Notes: generated by a model not told the origin, from the sequence alone. Numbered from the stretch's first letter, positions 1-13,629 are shown. The stretch is DNA of 64,000 nucleotides from Erythrocercus mccallii (GCA_013397435.1 VZRG01002961.1:1414-65413); one strand, 5' to 3'. Numbers and translations are program-made.

Positions 1-392
1 TGGCTAGGGATTCTGAAAGAGCATGGCCGACATGTTGAGATCTGTTGCTGATTTGGAATAAACCAAACTAAAGCCCCTCTTTCAGAATCGGTTTCTATCT
101 TCACTGAAAAACTCCAGCTGGACGTAGGGGTTTGCAGGACCAGGTCTGCTTTGGCCAGCCATTGGAAATCTGGCTCACTCCGACCGGAGCTTCAGGGGAA
201 CAAGCCCGGGCTTGCCCTACACGTGCTGCCTGCCGAGCTAAGGGTAAAGTATCTGCTGTTGGAGACCACGGCAGCTGCCTCCCCTGCAACTCTCGGCTCT
301 CTGCCCCCTGTGGAGTCCATTTGGATACAAAATTCCGCAGAGCAGCCCTGCAGAGAGGGATCCGTGGGTGCTGGTCGGCAGCAGCTCAGGGT
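1..392. other. Unclassified GC-rich flank, possibly LTR-derived
   Basis: An AATAAA-containing stretch lies near 57, followed by GC-rich sequence with overlapping short ORFs but no recognisable protein. The position directly 5' of a CR1 fragment and the AATAAA followed by about 100 bp of mixed sequence would suit the end of an old LTR. I cannot name a family, and this is a guess. Confidence 0.25.
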
Positions 393-1035
393 GAGTCAGC
401 AGCGTGTGCCCGGGCAGCCAGGAGGGCAGACCCCATCCCGGGCTGCATCAGACACAGCAGCACCAGCTGTGGTTGGGATCATCCTGCTGGATTCAGCCGT
501 GCTGCAGCCTCACCCTGAGTCCTGTGTGCAGTGCTGGGCCCATGGTTAAAAACAATGTGAAGGTCCCTAAATATGTCCAGAGAAGGGGGAAAAAAGGCTG
601 GTGAAAGTGTTAGAATGAATGCTCCTATGAGGAACAGCTGAGGACTCTGGGTTTGTCTAGTTTGGAAGAGAAGAGGCTGAGGGGTGACCTTATTGCCCTG
701 AACAACTTCCTGAGGAGGGGATGTGGAGAGGGAAGTGCTGATCTCTTCTCCCTGGGACCTAGCAACAGGCTGAATGGGAATGACTCAAATCAGCACTAGG
801 GAAGTTTTGAACAATGAGAAGCCTTTATTTACAAAGAGGGTGGTCAAACACGGAACTGACTCCTTAAAGAAGTGATCAATGCTCTAAGCTTGTCACTGTT
901 TAAGAGGATTTTGGATGGTGCCATCAATAAAAGACTTTAGCTTTTCATCAGCCTGAGTGTGGTCAGGCAGTTGGACTAAATTATTGTTGTGGGTCACTTC
1001 CAAGAGGAGCTATATATAGTACTGTATTTGGTTCT
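393..1035 (+). mobile_element. CR1 LINE 3' fragment
   Basis: The segment follows the order of avian CR1: the end of the reverse-transcriptase ORF (motifs like 'gagtcctgtgtgcagtgctg' and a gtttgtctagtttggaagag block), the accttattgccctgaacaa block, then a decayed 3' UTR ending near 1035. It is full of stops and indels, so it is old and non-functional. The 3' terminal octamer repeat is worn away. Confidence 0.8.
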
Positions 1036-1880
1036 ACCCTAAGCTGTCTTCCTTTCTGGCTGCAGCTTTCTACCACCTCTCAGCAGCTCTGATATCCATC
1101 AGATGTTCCGCTATTCTGATTTTATTCACTAACTGACTAGGAAGCTCAAGGAGTGTTTTCATGTGCTTACTTTTTTTCTGAGTTCTTGATTGAATAAAGT
1201 ACCCTAAAAAGTCACTGAGTAGTAGATCTGCCATAGAAAAATGAGATGACCATCCTTTTGGTAGCACTTAGTCACAACATTTCTTGTGCCATCCTTAAAT
1301 TCCACCCACCCAAATGAAAGAATGAGGCTAAAATAAAGGCAGCTAATTTATGTGATTTTGAACCTATTTCACCCCGAGAGGTTAGCTCTGATCCTTGCAT
1401 CTAAAGAAGTAGTGGGTTGGGTTTTTTTCCTGGAGTATCATGAGTTTCTAGATCCATTCTGCCGTATTTGTCTTTTAACCAAAGCAGATAATCTAAGCAT
1501 ATTTTTTTTCAAAATTAATCCTCTAAACCATGCATGTGTCAGACAGCTTGTTACTAATCCTGAAAACCAATAATTTAAGAATTTTATGTTATAGCAAATC
1601 ATTCTACTCAATTTCTGAGTAGCAAAAAATCAGCCTCTGTTCAATGTAGTTTTGGATAGTTTTAAAAAATTGTCTTGACTTTGATTAATGACCAATTGCC
1701 AAAGTTATACTCCAGGCAGGCCTGATCCTTTAAACTCATTGGAGCAAATAATTTGTTTATTTTGAGTCCCTGGGAATAAAAGAACCTTTCCTTTTCATAC
1801 TTCTGACAGAACAATTTCAAATTTCTTTATAATTGCTAGAAGATTTAATTCCTTAATCCTGTAGTTGCCTCCAGTAATAT
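1036..1880. other. AT-rich intergenic DNA, nothing recognised
   Basis: No exon-like ORF with splice sites, no known repeat signature and no RNA gene was seen on either strand. Short ORFs here have no coding character. Confidence 0.6.
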
Positions 1881-2570
1881 TGTTATAAATGAACTTACGG
1901 TGTAATTCGTGTTATGAAAAGTTCTATTACTGTTGGAGTTATATTTTAGTTTGATAAGTATAAATGTAGCTAGTTTGTACAAGTTTTCTTTTCTGCAGAA
2001 CATAGCCAGCTCCATCTGTGGAATTCAGAGCAGATACAACATACCAGAAATACAGGTTACACCCATCCCCTCCTCAGCAACGTGTTAATGGCCCACCGGG
2101 AAAGGGACAATAGGCCAAGGATACCTTAATGGCCCACAGCTGCAGCAGAAGGCTGGGCTATTATTCGTTTTGTCCAGCTCCAAGCACGGCCATCATGATA
2201 CAAAGAAGGACACTAGCCACTGTTGGAAACACCCTGGCCAGTGTCTCCACTCCTTTGTCTCAACACAGGATGACTTCACCAGAGACAGAAGAATCTCATA
2301 TTCTCATTGTATACCATAGCCTCGGGCTATGAAAAACAGTATAAGACTCCCTCGAAAACCACATGGACTCGTGGACATGGGGACTCTGCTGCTTTTGGAG
2401 CAGATCACACGCCACCAGACACCGACTCCCGGGCCGGTGTCTTGGGGTTCTGAGGTTGTTGGCTCATTTTGTTCATTTTTCCAAATTTTCCGTAAATTGT
2501 AAATATTTGTAAATAAACTTTTTTTTATTTTTCTATTAAATATCAGATTGGTGATTTTTCATTTATAACA
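1881..2570 (+). mobile_element. Solo LTR, endogenous retrovirus
   Basis: The element begins TGTTATAAAT and ends ATTTATAACA, giving TG...CA termini with an imperfect terminal inverted repeat. It is flanked by a 4-bp ATAT duplication. A TATAAG-like box lies near 2340 and AATAAAC near 2512, placing U3-R-U5 on the + strand. The last 100 bp closely resembles the LTR at 63088-63744 in the opposite orientation, so the two belong to one family. No internal retroviral genes are present. Confidence 0.65.
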
Positions 2571-4274
2571 ATATGAATTATGGAAGTGACATCAGAGACC
2601 ACTTCATCTTCTCTGGCTTTTGGAATTGACAGATGGAGTGGGAGTTGGGTCTATAAAGGGGTTAGTGAAAATGCCCCAGGAAGTTCTGCTGATTGCAATC
2701 TGTTAAAAATTGTGTGAGGTAATGCTATCGTATGTAATATGTGGAAGATGACTGTTTACTTTTGTTTACTTACTGTGTTCTGCAATTCCATATAAGATAG
2801 AAAGCTCTGAATTTGAGTGTTTCTTCTTATTGTGCAGCTGGTTATGGTTTCACAATTTAATTGCTCAGACTGTATGGTATGGGTGGGAACTGAAGATTCA
2901 CAGGTTCTCTCTGGCTTTAGTCATTTAGTCAGTGACATACAGAGATGGGATACACATAAAATCATGGTCATATATAGCTTCAGCTTAAAACATGTATCCT
3001 GTATTTGGCAACTGTATTTTAGCAAATCCATCTGTTGGAAAACCACCATATTGTCTGAAAGTGTCACGATTTCAATCCAGTATTATAAAATTTTTGCTAG
3101 TTCTTACCGTGTTACAAGATCAAAATCTAAGTTAGGCTATTCGTGCTGGAAAGGTCTTCTTGAATACCAGCAGGGGAGGATAAGGATCCCTTTCTTTATA
3201 TTAATTTTTTTAATTAAATAATATATGCTGCTTAAAATACAGGCCTGAATTCAAGAATACTTTGAAATTATTAATTTTAAAAAAAATCTGGTTATCTTGA
3301 TCTTTTCTGTATAAGATGTAGCAGGATTTTTTCAGATATTTATCTTTCAAAGGCTTTTTCAGTATATTTTTCTGAAAAATATCATGTTCCCTTTCCTTGT
3401 AAAAGCTCTCAGTTAGAGTCTCTCTGTGTCCAGCTTAAAAAGCAACAGGTCTTGGAATTGTTTTCAAAATGCTTATGATTCCTTCAAGTATTATTTCCTG
3501 TGTAAGTCCTCAGTAGTTGGAAAAAAGAGGCTATTCCTGCTAAAAAGTATTGAGCATGATATATCTTGGTTTTGGCTGCATGTAGAAAATGGGGATTTCA
3601 GAAAGCACAAGGTTGCTGCAATGTCTGTTTTTGCTGGGACTCACTTCTGTCTGGCTTTTGCTGTTAGATTTGGCTCTGGATTTTTTTAGCAGGTTCCTGG
3701 GTTAGCTGTCATGCAATAGTCACTTCTCTATAATCACAGAAGGTTCTGTATGCTGTTGCATTTTGAACCTGACTAATCAGTCCATGTGAGCAAAAAGGCA
3801 CAAAACACGGTAATTTTTTATGTACGCTCAGATTTGTGACTTATGTGATTTTTGATACACCTGTAATGGCTGAGATAATTGATCCTATCTTAATAGGAAT
3901 GTCTCTGAAGATAAATTGTTTTAAAGTTCAGGTCAGTTTATGCTGACTGAGTTTGTCCCCCACTTACTAACCTGACTTCTTAACTATAGGTACTTTCTTA
4001 GGTCTTAATGGCTGCTTTTAGTAACAAAACCTAATTTTTTATTTTCCAAGAAAACTCACTTCTTGGAAATGAGAAAACTTTTTCTTGAGCAAAAACTTGC
4101 TCAATTTATCAAAAGATCTGGGTTGACTTGATTGAAATAAATAGGTACCTTCACAAAGACTAAATAGGACCTTTTAATTTAGAGAAAAGAATTAAAAAAT
4201 AATGTCTGGAATATAATGTCATACAAATTGCACCTGGGTTGGGGAAATGTCTGGTATAAATACAGGTTTAAAGA
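2571..4274. other. AT-rich intergenic DNA, nothing recognised
   Basis: The longest open frame (134 codons at 2817) has a composition typical of chance AT-rich ORFs and no conserved motif. No repeat family was recognised. Confidence 0.55.
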
Positions 4275-5093
4275 TGGACAGATGGAGAGCAGGTGGAGGA
4301 AAGGCTGGACATGAGCCAGCAATGAGCACTCACAGCCCAGAAAGCCAAACATGTCCTGGGCTGCATCCAGAGCACCCTGGGCAGCAGGGCCAGGGAGGGG
4401 ATTCTGCCCCTCTGCTCTGCTGAGACCCCACCTGCAGGGCTGCATCCAGCTCTGGGGCCCAGCACAGGAAGGACATGGAGCTGTTGGAGAGAGACCAGAG
4501 GAAGTATGGAGTACCTCTCCTAAGAGAACAGGCTGAGAGAATTTGGATTGTTCTGCCTGGAGAAGAGAACAGAAATAGAATCATTATGTTTACTTGCCTC
4601 CAATTCCTATTCTCTTCTGTCCTGTTTTTCTTGTGTTCAACTTTCTAGGATCATGCCCATTTCCAGCAGTATCCAGAGGTATGGAGCACCTCTCCTGAGA
4701 GAACAGGCTGAGAGAATTTGGATTGTTCAGCCTGGAGAAGAGAAAGCTTTAGAGTGACCTAATTGTGGCCTTCCAGTACCAGAAGGGACCCTAAAAGAAA
4801 GATGCAGAGAGACTGTTTACAAGAGCATGTAGTGACAGGACAAGGGGGAACAGCTTCAAACTGAGAGCAGATTTAGATTAGGAAGAAATTCTTTACTGTG
4901 AGGGTGATGAGGCACCGGCACAGGTTTTCCAGAGCAATTGTGGATGTCCCACCCCTATGAGTGTTTATGGCCAGGCTGGATGGAGCTCTGACCAACCCAT
5001 TCTAGTGAAAGGCATCCCTCTCCACAGCAGGGTGTATGGAAATAGATGATCTTTAGGGTCCCTTCCAACCCGAGACACCCTATGATTCTATGA
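4275..5093 (+). mobile_element. CR1 LINE 3' end with internal insertion and duplication
   Basis: Typical CR1 ORF2 tail (gagccagca..., gggctgcatccag...) followed by the CR1 3' UTR, ending in gatgatctttagggtcccttcc and the tatgattctatga terminus. Inside it, about 70 bp of CR1 (4495-4569) is repeated at 4673-4744, separated by 103 bp of non-CR1 DNA that is an inverted copy of 5454-5557. Without the insertion the CR1 would read through normally. Confidence 0.9.
4570..4672 (-). repeat. Inverted copy of downstream 104-bp segment, inserted in CR1
   Basis: Read on the - strand this segment matches 5454-5557 with only 4 mismatches in about 104 positions. It is not CR1 sequence. It sits between the two copies of a duplicated CR1 stretch. 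Confidence 0.92.
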
Positions 5094-5453
5094 AACTCAG
5101 GTGTGAAATAAGACAGTTTCTTACTGTGTAATAATAAGTGATGAAACCCACTGGAAAAAGTTGATATTTAATTTTTAGATGCTTTTTTGGGGCAGCATTG
5201 TTTATTTATATGTAGTCTAAAGAAGTCAATGTGAGCTAATATGAGCTTTCTTGGCTTCAATATCTATGATTAAATCCAGCGTTCAGCTCATTTATTTAAT
5301 AAAATAGATCCTACCCAATTGGTCTTTATTGATCCTCTGAGCACTGACTGGAAATGCATAATACTGAGCCAAATTAATTTGTTATTTTATCCATTTAACA
5401 GAAAGAGTTAGACCTTGTCAATATTAATAGGATATTCCTTGTTGAATCTCAGA

Positions 5454-5557
5454 GATACTGCTGGAAATGGGCATGAACCTAGAAAGCTGAACACAAGAGA
5501 AACAGGACAGAAGAGAATAGGAATTGGAGGCAAGTAAACATAATCATTCTATTTCTG
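5454..5557 (+). repeat. Source-side copy of inverted 104-bp repeat
   Basis: Partner of the inverted segment at 4570-4672, about 780 bp away. Here it lies in ordinary non-repeat flank with no duplication around it, which suggests that this is the original locus and the copy in the CR1 is derived. Confidence 0.9.
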
Positions 5558-8500
5558 TTGTCATTTAAGAACTAGAGAAGCAACAAGTCTTACACTGGGG
5601 GAGTGCAAAATGCTTTCTGGGAAGGGAGTAAGGATGTGGCTGGAGACCACTGTTGTGAGGGTCTTTGGCTAAGAACCTAGGTGTCTGGGAGCTACATGGC
5701 ATCAATTAGCCTCACTGGGAGTATGTGATGCTGTTTCTTCCTGAGAGTTAACCATAGGTCTCTGTTGCTTGACTGTAGCTTTCTCAATACTTCGTTCTCT
5801 GACTTTACCCCTCCCCAAGCAATTTCTTCCCTGTTAATTCCTGTTCTCTAATCTCAGTGACAGCCGTATGTCCTCATCTCACTCCATACGGATACATACG
5901 AGGGGGAAAACTCCCTCATATGTAAGGATAAGCAAGGATATTATACAAGAATCCTTGACTATATACTAATGAAGACTATGTTTTCTGTGTCTACAGAGAC
6001 AGATGTCTTAGTACAATGTGAGACCTGTTAACTCGGAATGTGATTCCACAAAAACTTCAAGCCAATGGAGGAGGCTGAAAAGCACAGGTTTATCTTTCTA
6101 GTGGCTCCACAGATGCATTTCCTAGCAAAACAAAGACATCAACAAGAGCAAGCCCTTCCCCAAGCCACTCAGTCTACTTAAAGGGTTCCTCAGAAAGTAC
6201 TTTTGAAAAGTAATTGGAGACTCATAATAGTTCTAGTCACAGTGGAAGCAGGTAAACACTGTTTGAGGTGTGGGACAGCAGGTAGAGTTGTCTTATCCTG
6301 ACAGTTCGGGTTTCTATAAAAAAACCTATTTACATTTGGTGTAAGTGAATTTAGTGGATTTAGTAAAATCCAGTCTTAAGATTTTAATCCTGGAAGCACT
6401 TATCTGAGACCCTATCTCAATGGGAAAAATAATCACTCAGTGTGACTAATAGAGTTTGGTCCTGTATTCCAGAGCATATGTAAATATAGCAAATGGGTGT
6501 GTATATTTGGTTTTGGTTTTTTCCTTTCACAGTTCCTTTTTCATTCATTAGGTGCTCTACAGGGAAAAGGATAGGAAGTGAGATGAGACAATAGACTATG
6601 TACAGAGCCTGGTTTGTGTACAGAAATAGAATATTTAATCCTGTTGGAGAGTCCCAGAGTACAGGACTTTCAGGACTCTGCAGGTAAACAGCTGTATGAA
6701 TGCTGCCTAGCCCTTTTCATTCCTGAGCTAATGGTGTTGTCATTTGAACACAATAGACTTCAGCCTTCCCAGAGGTCTCTCTGTTCAAGTTTTCTACCTC
6801 CTGCTTGAGAAAGCTGGAGGGAATGACCTTGTACCATATTTCTGGCATCAGATGAGTGAGAAATGAGGATAGCTCCCTACGCTACCCTACCCATTGGCTC
6901 AGGAGTGACTCAGCCTTTCATCTTTCTGAAGTAAATAAATAGAGCTCTCTGCAGCGTACCATGGGTGGTGGTTTCAGTCACGACCTTATAAATTTGTGTT
7001 CTCTTTGCTCCATGTATTTCTCTTCACTCTTTTCAGAAGAATAACTGCTCGTTGTACTTCTTTTTTTCCTGAATCTTTGTTACGATACTCCACTTGTTTC
7101 CTAAATTTGTTACATATTGCATAAAAAAGAAAAAAGCCTAGGTGTATGATCAAATAAGTGCTATTTGATGGCAAAATGTGCAGATATGTTCCAGACGTAT
7201 GCTGTTCATTTATATTTTTTCAGGAAAGAAGAAAATTTAGTAGCCAGAGCATATCACAAAGGCACAAGTAATATACACAGCCCATATACTGCTCCTTCTT
7301 CCCACAGGATTTTTAACCACCTTTTATGAATTCCTTAATCTCTCAATGCTAATCATAATATTATAAATAATATAAATAATCATAATATTACAAATAATAT
7401 TTTCTGTAGCATTGTGTGATATCAGGATAAAAACACATCAAAATTGTTAACTATTTTTATAATTTTATATTACTATTGACTAACTACAAACCCTAGTACT
7501 CAAACAGAAAAATATTTCTGTGTTGGAACAATGTTTTCAGACTTCATTTCACTCTTACGTACGTTTATAACTATGGAACATTGCAAAACTCTGTGAAAAC
7601 TTTGTTTCAATTGGAGATAATCCAAACACATACAAACAAGATTTTCCTTAAATTGTCTGAAAGCAAAAGGTTATTTTACAAACAGAATGAGTAAGAATAA
7701 ATGTATAGTTAGCACTAGGTGAAAAAAAACTTACATGAATTTGTTCCAAAACAGTTGCCTGATAAAGTAGTCAGCCTTGCTAATGTGTTGCCCAAGCACA
7801 ACTCAATGTAACTGAGAGCATGGCCTGTTATGCTATGATTTTTGGGTTTTTGAGTATATTTAAAGCAGTAGAGTGATTAATATTTGATATAGAGCTTTAA
7901 AGTCTCATAACTGGATACTGTTCTATAGCAGCAGAAGCTGTTTCTCTGGTCTTTTACATTATAAGCATATATAAACAGTTTAATATATTTATACTAATAT
8001 TAATATCAATCAATTTCAGAATAGCTCTGTACTGTAGCATAAAGTCTAAAATGGTGTATTCATACACTAAAATGCATACATTTCCAAAATAATAAGCTTT
8101 AAAACTGTAGAAATAAAAGGGTTCCTTACCCTGTTAAAAAAAAAGGTGAAGGAGCTTGACTGTGATTAGAATCTGAATCACTGGATCACAAGTGTCCTAA
8201 TGAGAAATCAATGTTGTGTATTCCATCCATTAATTTATTTCTATTATGAGTTTTCTTAACATGACATTTTGCAGAATAGTCAATTTTTAAAGCAATGTTA
8301 TTATAAAATAAAAACTGATAGAAAAATAGATAATAAGTAATATATTTTTCTTTTAAAATCTAATAAAAATTTAGTTGGAGTAGCTGATTTAGGTACAGCA
8401 AGATTTCTTCTCAATTCTGGGCAAACTAAGAATTTTTAATGGCTTGTTAATTCTGTTACGACACGTTAATCTACTTTTTAGGGTCTTTGCATTCCTCTTG

Positions 8501-11494
8501 TCTATTTGATGCTGGTTTACTGCTCATCTCTGTGGTTGTGGTGTTGGGGGGAGTTTTGTTTTTGTTTGGGTTTTTTTTCCTGTTTTTACATTAATTCCCG
8601 AGGAATTTCCATTTCAGCTGTATTCCAGTCTTTCACAGAAAATTTTTAACTAAGACCAAATCTGCCCATACTTGATGACTTAGTATCGAGAACCAGAAGC
8701 ACATACTGTAGGACTAAAAGGTATACTATTGAAGGTAATCTATATATCTTAGTAAAAGTATGGATGATTTGGATATTATAAGTTTGAAAACAGAATTATT
8801 TTTTTTGCAAAAAGACAAACCTTTTTTATTTCAAATCTTCCTTAGTAATTTACGGTGCTTTGGGAGAATTTTTTGTAGCTTATTATATATTGCAGTGTTC
8901 ATAGGATTATTCAAACTGGATCACTTGTATAAGAATCCTTTTTATCCAGCCTGAGGTACTTTCACATTGTTTTTCTCAAAATGTGGAAGAAAGTGTTTTT
9001 AATTATATCTACTGGAGTAAATACAGAATCTTTGCTTATCTACATAAAAAAACCCCAAAACAGATCTGCAGGATGTCACTGAATTGGCCTTATGGTCTGT
9101 GCTGCAGGTTCATACCTAGTGAAAAAAACCTCCATACCTGCAAGTACCTAATGAATTAGCACATAGATCTTTGAGTGGCATGTGTGAAGGAGTTTGGTTG
9201 TATCTGGAGAATGCATGTTACATGAGTAATTGGTACAGTATGGAACAAAACTGAAGCAAACAAAACATAACATAAGGACTAGAACTTTACCAGTGTAAGT
9301 TCAGGTAGTTCACTCAAATGCTGTCAGTCTTTACACACAAAGGACCTTTCCTCTTATTTAAGGTACAAATGCAGCAACACTCAGCACATTTTCTGTTCTT
9401 TGGAAACTACCATGATGCTGTTGATCTAGTTTCAAGGATAGCAAAAATCCATTAGCTGCTGAATACATGGGGTAAAATTTCTGATGTTTCTAAGTTATTG
9501 CTGCCATAAGTTTTATTTATGGTGTTATTTTGACATAATTGTGTTTATTACTTTGATGCACCCTATTCAGTTGTGTCTTCAAACAGTGACAGTGTAGCAA
9601 ATAGAAGTGTATGGAAAAACCTTTTCCTTTCTGACCAATAGGTGGAGCTAAAAATCTCTTCCATGGGAAAGTTAATTTTTTTCCATCGAATTGTCCCCAC
9701 CTCTGTTTGGTTTTGTTGTGTTTTCAGTTTTCCCCGACAGAGTGTGGCAGTGTTATATAATCTCCTCTCAGGAAATTTCAGACACTGAAGGTGTTACTTA
9801 AAAAGCTGAAAATTTTCAACAGTTCAGCAATAAAATCATCATAATGCAGTCTTCCCTAATTATGGATGTTGTCAAGCTTTTAGGTTAAATGAATGTTTAA
9901 GCACTTTACTAGGTTGTGTCTTATATATTCCTGGATTGCTACACTAAAAATATGTCGTGAAATAAGCCTTTTTATCACATGGACCCTAAATACCTGATTA
10001 CCTGTCTTTCTGATGTCAATTTTTAAAATTGTTAAAACCAGCTAAAATTTGTGATCTGAGAGGTTCTGATACTTAAACATAATTTGATTGTGTTGGATCC
10101 TACTGGTGTTGCGTGGACTTTGTTTAGGCAGAGTTCTACTACACACAGATACAATTAAAACTGGACTGCAAATGTCTTAATTATGCCTATAACTCACGGA
10201 GCTGTCCTGACCTGAGAGAGGAAGGTGACAATTTGTGATTTATAAGATTTATTCTTCTTTGTAATGACGAAAGGAAGCACAAGAGATTCTGAATATATTA
10301 TTTTGTAGGAAGAGAAGGAAAAGTATTCCAAATTATAGCTACTCCTTCTGAAAGTGTGTAAATAAGTTTGTGTTTATTATAAATAGACAAAGCTGCTGTT
10401 TACATTCTATTTTGTTTATATTCCACTGAGATAATTGGAAGAATTCCTGTATGTTTCTTCATACTGTCCTTCACACTGTATAGGGTTCTATAAAGATTTT
10501 GTAATTATTTAATGATGTGTGCAATATTCATAAGAAGGTTTTAAAAATTGTGGTTAATTGTCTAAACTTTAATTTCTGCTGTGAAACATGTTTCTTTCCA
10601 AATCTGATATAAAATGCAGAAGCCAGTATTCTCTTAATGCATTCAATTAATGGTTTTCATTTTTAATAGTCTATAAATTGCAAGCCATAAAATATTATTG
10701 AATTGGCCAGATGATACTTGCAAGGCAAAAGCAAATCTTATAACTGGTTTTATGGGGAAGAAAACACTTATTTTAGGAAATAAAATGGTATTTCTGTGGT
10801 ACTTAAGGGACAGAAATCATAACCTGTCACTTGCTGTAGTAGGGCAATACTAAAACTGTTTTCACTGAGAAGATAATTGCAAGCTTTAATGGTTGTCACA
10901 GTTTAAGAGACTGATTCAGAGAATATTTTCTCCTGAGTGAAAGTGTCCTTGTTAATGGTCTCAGTTCATTGAAGGCCCTTGTAATCTAAGAAAGAGTCTC
11001 TTCATGCCTCTTTTCTCAGTAAAATCTAGTGAGTTTGAGGAGTCTTGAAAAGCCAGGAGGAATTTTATGTGGTTTAGAAAGGGTTTGCACAGTAGCCACA
11101 TGACTAGGGCTGGCTATCCTTTAGTATTTAATAAGAATTTAATAAGAATAGTGTTTCTTAGATGAAAGTGAGTAATTACCCAGAGAAGGACATAAGTTTT
11201 TTTAGAATTAATATGGTATGTTAATCTTATTACTTAGTAGATCTGTATAAATATAACAGGAATTAAGTTTTCACTTCAATTATTATTTTTATGCTGAACT
11301 GGGCAGAACTTTTGTCATGTTACTATGATTATGGGTTTCTTAAATATCTTATGCAATATGGTATGCTTACTTCTGAATAATTTCTTCTAAAATTATTTTT
11401 TCATTCTTGTACAGCTAGTTTATATTTTGAAGTATGTGGAATTGCACACCAGATCTCCTACCTTCATATGGAACTTCGACCAGACTTGTGTTAG
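5558..11494. other. Long AT-rich intergenic stretch
   Basis: No gene or clear mobile element seen in about 5.9 kb. It contains T-rich runs (near 8570) and a short AT-rich duplication at 7351-7400. Short ORFs at 6614, 6986 and 8760 lack splice context and conserved character. Old, unrecognisable repeats may be present. Confidence 0.55.
7351..7400. repeat. AT-rich 23-bp tandem duplication, period 27
   Basis: A 23-base unit beginning aatcataatatta occurs at 7351-7373 and again at 7378-7400 with one difference. It is a simple local duplication. Confidence 0.8.
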
Positions 11495-11890
11495 TGACAG
11501 GTTTTGTGCTGTGTATCGGTACTGGGTTTGCCTGGCAAGGTTTTGGTAGCAGGGGGTCTGCGGGGATGACTTCTCTGATAAGCTCCTAGAAGCTTCCTCG
11601 ATATCCAACAGAACCAATGGCAGGTGGCCCTGAGAGGAACCCTCCCCTGGCCACGGCCAATCCCATCAGCAGTAGTGGTAATGCCTCTGTGATAACATAC
11701 TAGAGAAGGAAAAAAAGGTATTGAGCAGATATAACTGCAGCTGGGGAAGAGCAGGGAGAGAATATGTGAGAGAAACAACTCTGAAGACACCAGGGTCACT
11801 GGAGAAGGAGGGAGAAGAGACCCTCCAGGCTCCAGACCTGAGATTCCCCTCCAGCACATGGTGCAGACCATGGTGAGGCAGCTTGCAGTC
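11495..11890 (+). mobile_element. ERVL-like LTR fragment
   Basis: Contains the blocks ctgggtttgcctggcaagg, ttggtagcagggggtctgcg, agaagcttcctcgatatcc, ctctgtgataacatact and gaatatgtgagagaaacaac in the order I recall for a very common avian ERVL-type LTR. The fragment is decayed. Target-site duplications were not identified. Confidence 0.65.
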
Positions 11891-13051
11891 ATTCTGCTAC
11901 AATTACAATGACTGAAGATTGAGAGAAGTCTGTGAAATTTGCTGGCCATCATGGCAAGGACAGTAGAACAGAACAGCATTTTACTCACTTGATAAGGTCA
12001 GTAGAAAAGAACAATATATGCTCTTATCAAGGACAGTAAGACACAACAACACAACTTTGGAGAAATAAATAAAGGATGCAACTTAGGCAAACAGAAGTCA
12101 TGCAAAACACAAGCAGGATGCCAGTTCAGCTCTGCAAGACTGGGAAAGTAGAAGTTATGCAAAACAATGATATTGCACTTAGAGGCAAGAGGTTAAGGAA
12201 CAGCCACATAGAAAGGATGCTGGACATTGAAGACAGAATGAGATAAGGACTTCTGATAAGGGGAGCAACTATATAAAATAAAGTCAAGTAAGTGAGGATA
12301 GCTAATGAATATATAATAGGTATTATGATAAAAAACCTCTGTTCACCTGATGCTCAGGGCATTCAAATGGAGGAAAGGTCTCCCAAGGGACCAGCATGCT
12401 TTCCAATACTCAAAACTCTGTTAGAAAATTTCTGTCCAGCCAATTGCAGTATCAAATATACTAAGGGATTGGAAGAGCTTGGTGTTCCCAAGGATTTTGT
12501 AAATACTTGCTTTTCTGGTCTTCAGAATATTTGTTTGCATCCAGTAATAGAGTTAAAAGTTAAATTCTAAATCACATGATGTTATATTGATGAAAGTTAG
12601 CAAAAATACAGAGTCTGCTTTAAAACTATATTCCTCAGAGTATAGATTTCTTCTTTATTCCTGCTTTTATGATTGGCAAAGACATTCCAAGGGTTTGAGA
12701 AACTATAAATTCCACTTAAATACAGAAAAGATCACCAGTAAATTTGTGAGACAAAATTAATGGCCAACATTTACAGTAAGTTCCTATTTTTTTTAAGTAG
12801 ACATGGAATGCCATCTAATGCCAAAATCGATTTTTGTTTTTTAAATATTTAGCATAGGACAATGCTTTCATAAATGATGTGGAATTTATTCAAGAATATG
12901 TTAGCTAAGTGTTTGTCCACAAGAAGATACCAAGGATCTTTTTATCAAAAAAAAAAATGAATGCATTGCTTACATCCAACCACAGATTCAGTAAATATGT
13001 GTATAAAACTAATATTGCATACTTATGAACAGCCTTGAATTGTGATAGATC
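11891..13051. other. AT-rich intergenic DNA, nothing recognised
   Basis: The 92-codon ORF at 12292 has no recognised motif and no convincing flanking splice sites. No repeat family was identified. Confidence 0.5.
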
Positions 13052-13057
13052 CACTAC

Positions 13058-13629
13058 TGTGGGAAGGGCTATCAACGCCAATGAGAGAGATCTCTGTATA
13101 CCAGGGCAGCTCTTGAAACGTGGTTTATTGCCTAGGTCATGGGTACAAGAGCTTCCAGCTGCCAGCCACAGCTGTAGCGTGCCCGAAGAGAGCTAGTGCT
13201 AAGTTCTTGTTACAATACATTATCTCTTTCTCTGTGCTGAATATTCTGATTTACACTAACCAATCAGTACAAGACACAAATACTATAGAATTTACATACA
13301 GCCTATGAGTATTACTACATTACCATACTGTGTTACATTTTAAACCCTAAAAGCTACTTTCTAAACCCTTTTTTCTTCCCTGCCACATTGGCAGGGTCTT
13401 TCCAACCTTTGGCATCCGCTTATTTGCTATGGGTATTGTTCAATCAGAAGAGATTCTCCTTCAGCTGGCCAAACCATTGTCTTCTTCAGTTGTTCAGTAA
13501 CCAGCTGGCTTGGCATCATAAATATCAAAACTGGCTTTCATTTCTACCTCGCTTATAGGTTTCATATTCTCAAAATCTTTGGCCAAGCAATCATATTTAT
13601 AAGGCTTTCCTATCTCATCTTCCCCAACA
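13058..13629 (-). mobile_element. Solo LTR with 6-bp TSD, ERVK-like
   Basis: Bounded by TGTGGG...CCAACA and flanked on both sides by the perfect 6-bp duplication CACTAC (13052-13057 and 13630-13635). A tttatt at about 13124 on the + strand is AATAAA on the - strand, placing R-U5 at the left end and U3 at the right, so the LTR is in - orientation. A 6-bp TSD is typical of ERVK-class integrations. No internal genes remain. Confidence 0.8.

Noticed and set aside
11491..11988. 165-codon - strand ORF
   Set aside because: It is antisense to an ERVL-like LTR fragment and has no conserved domain.
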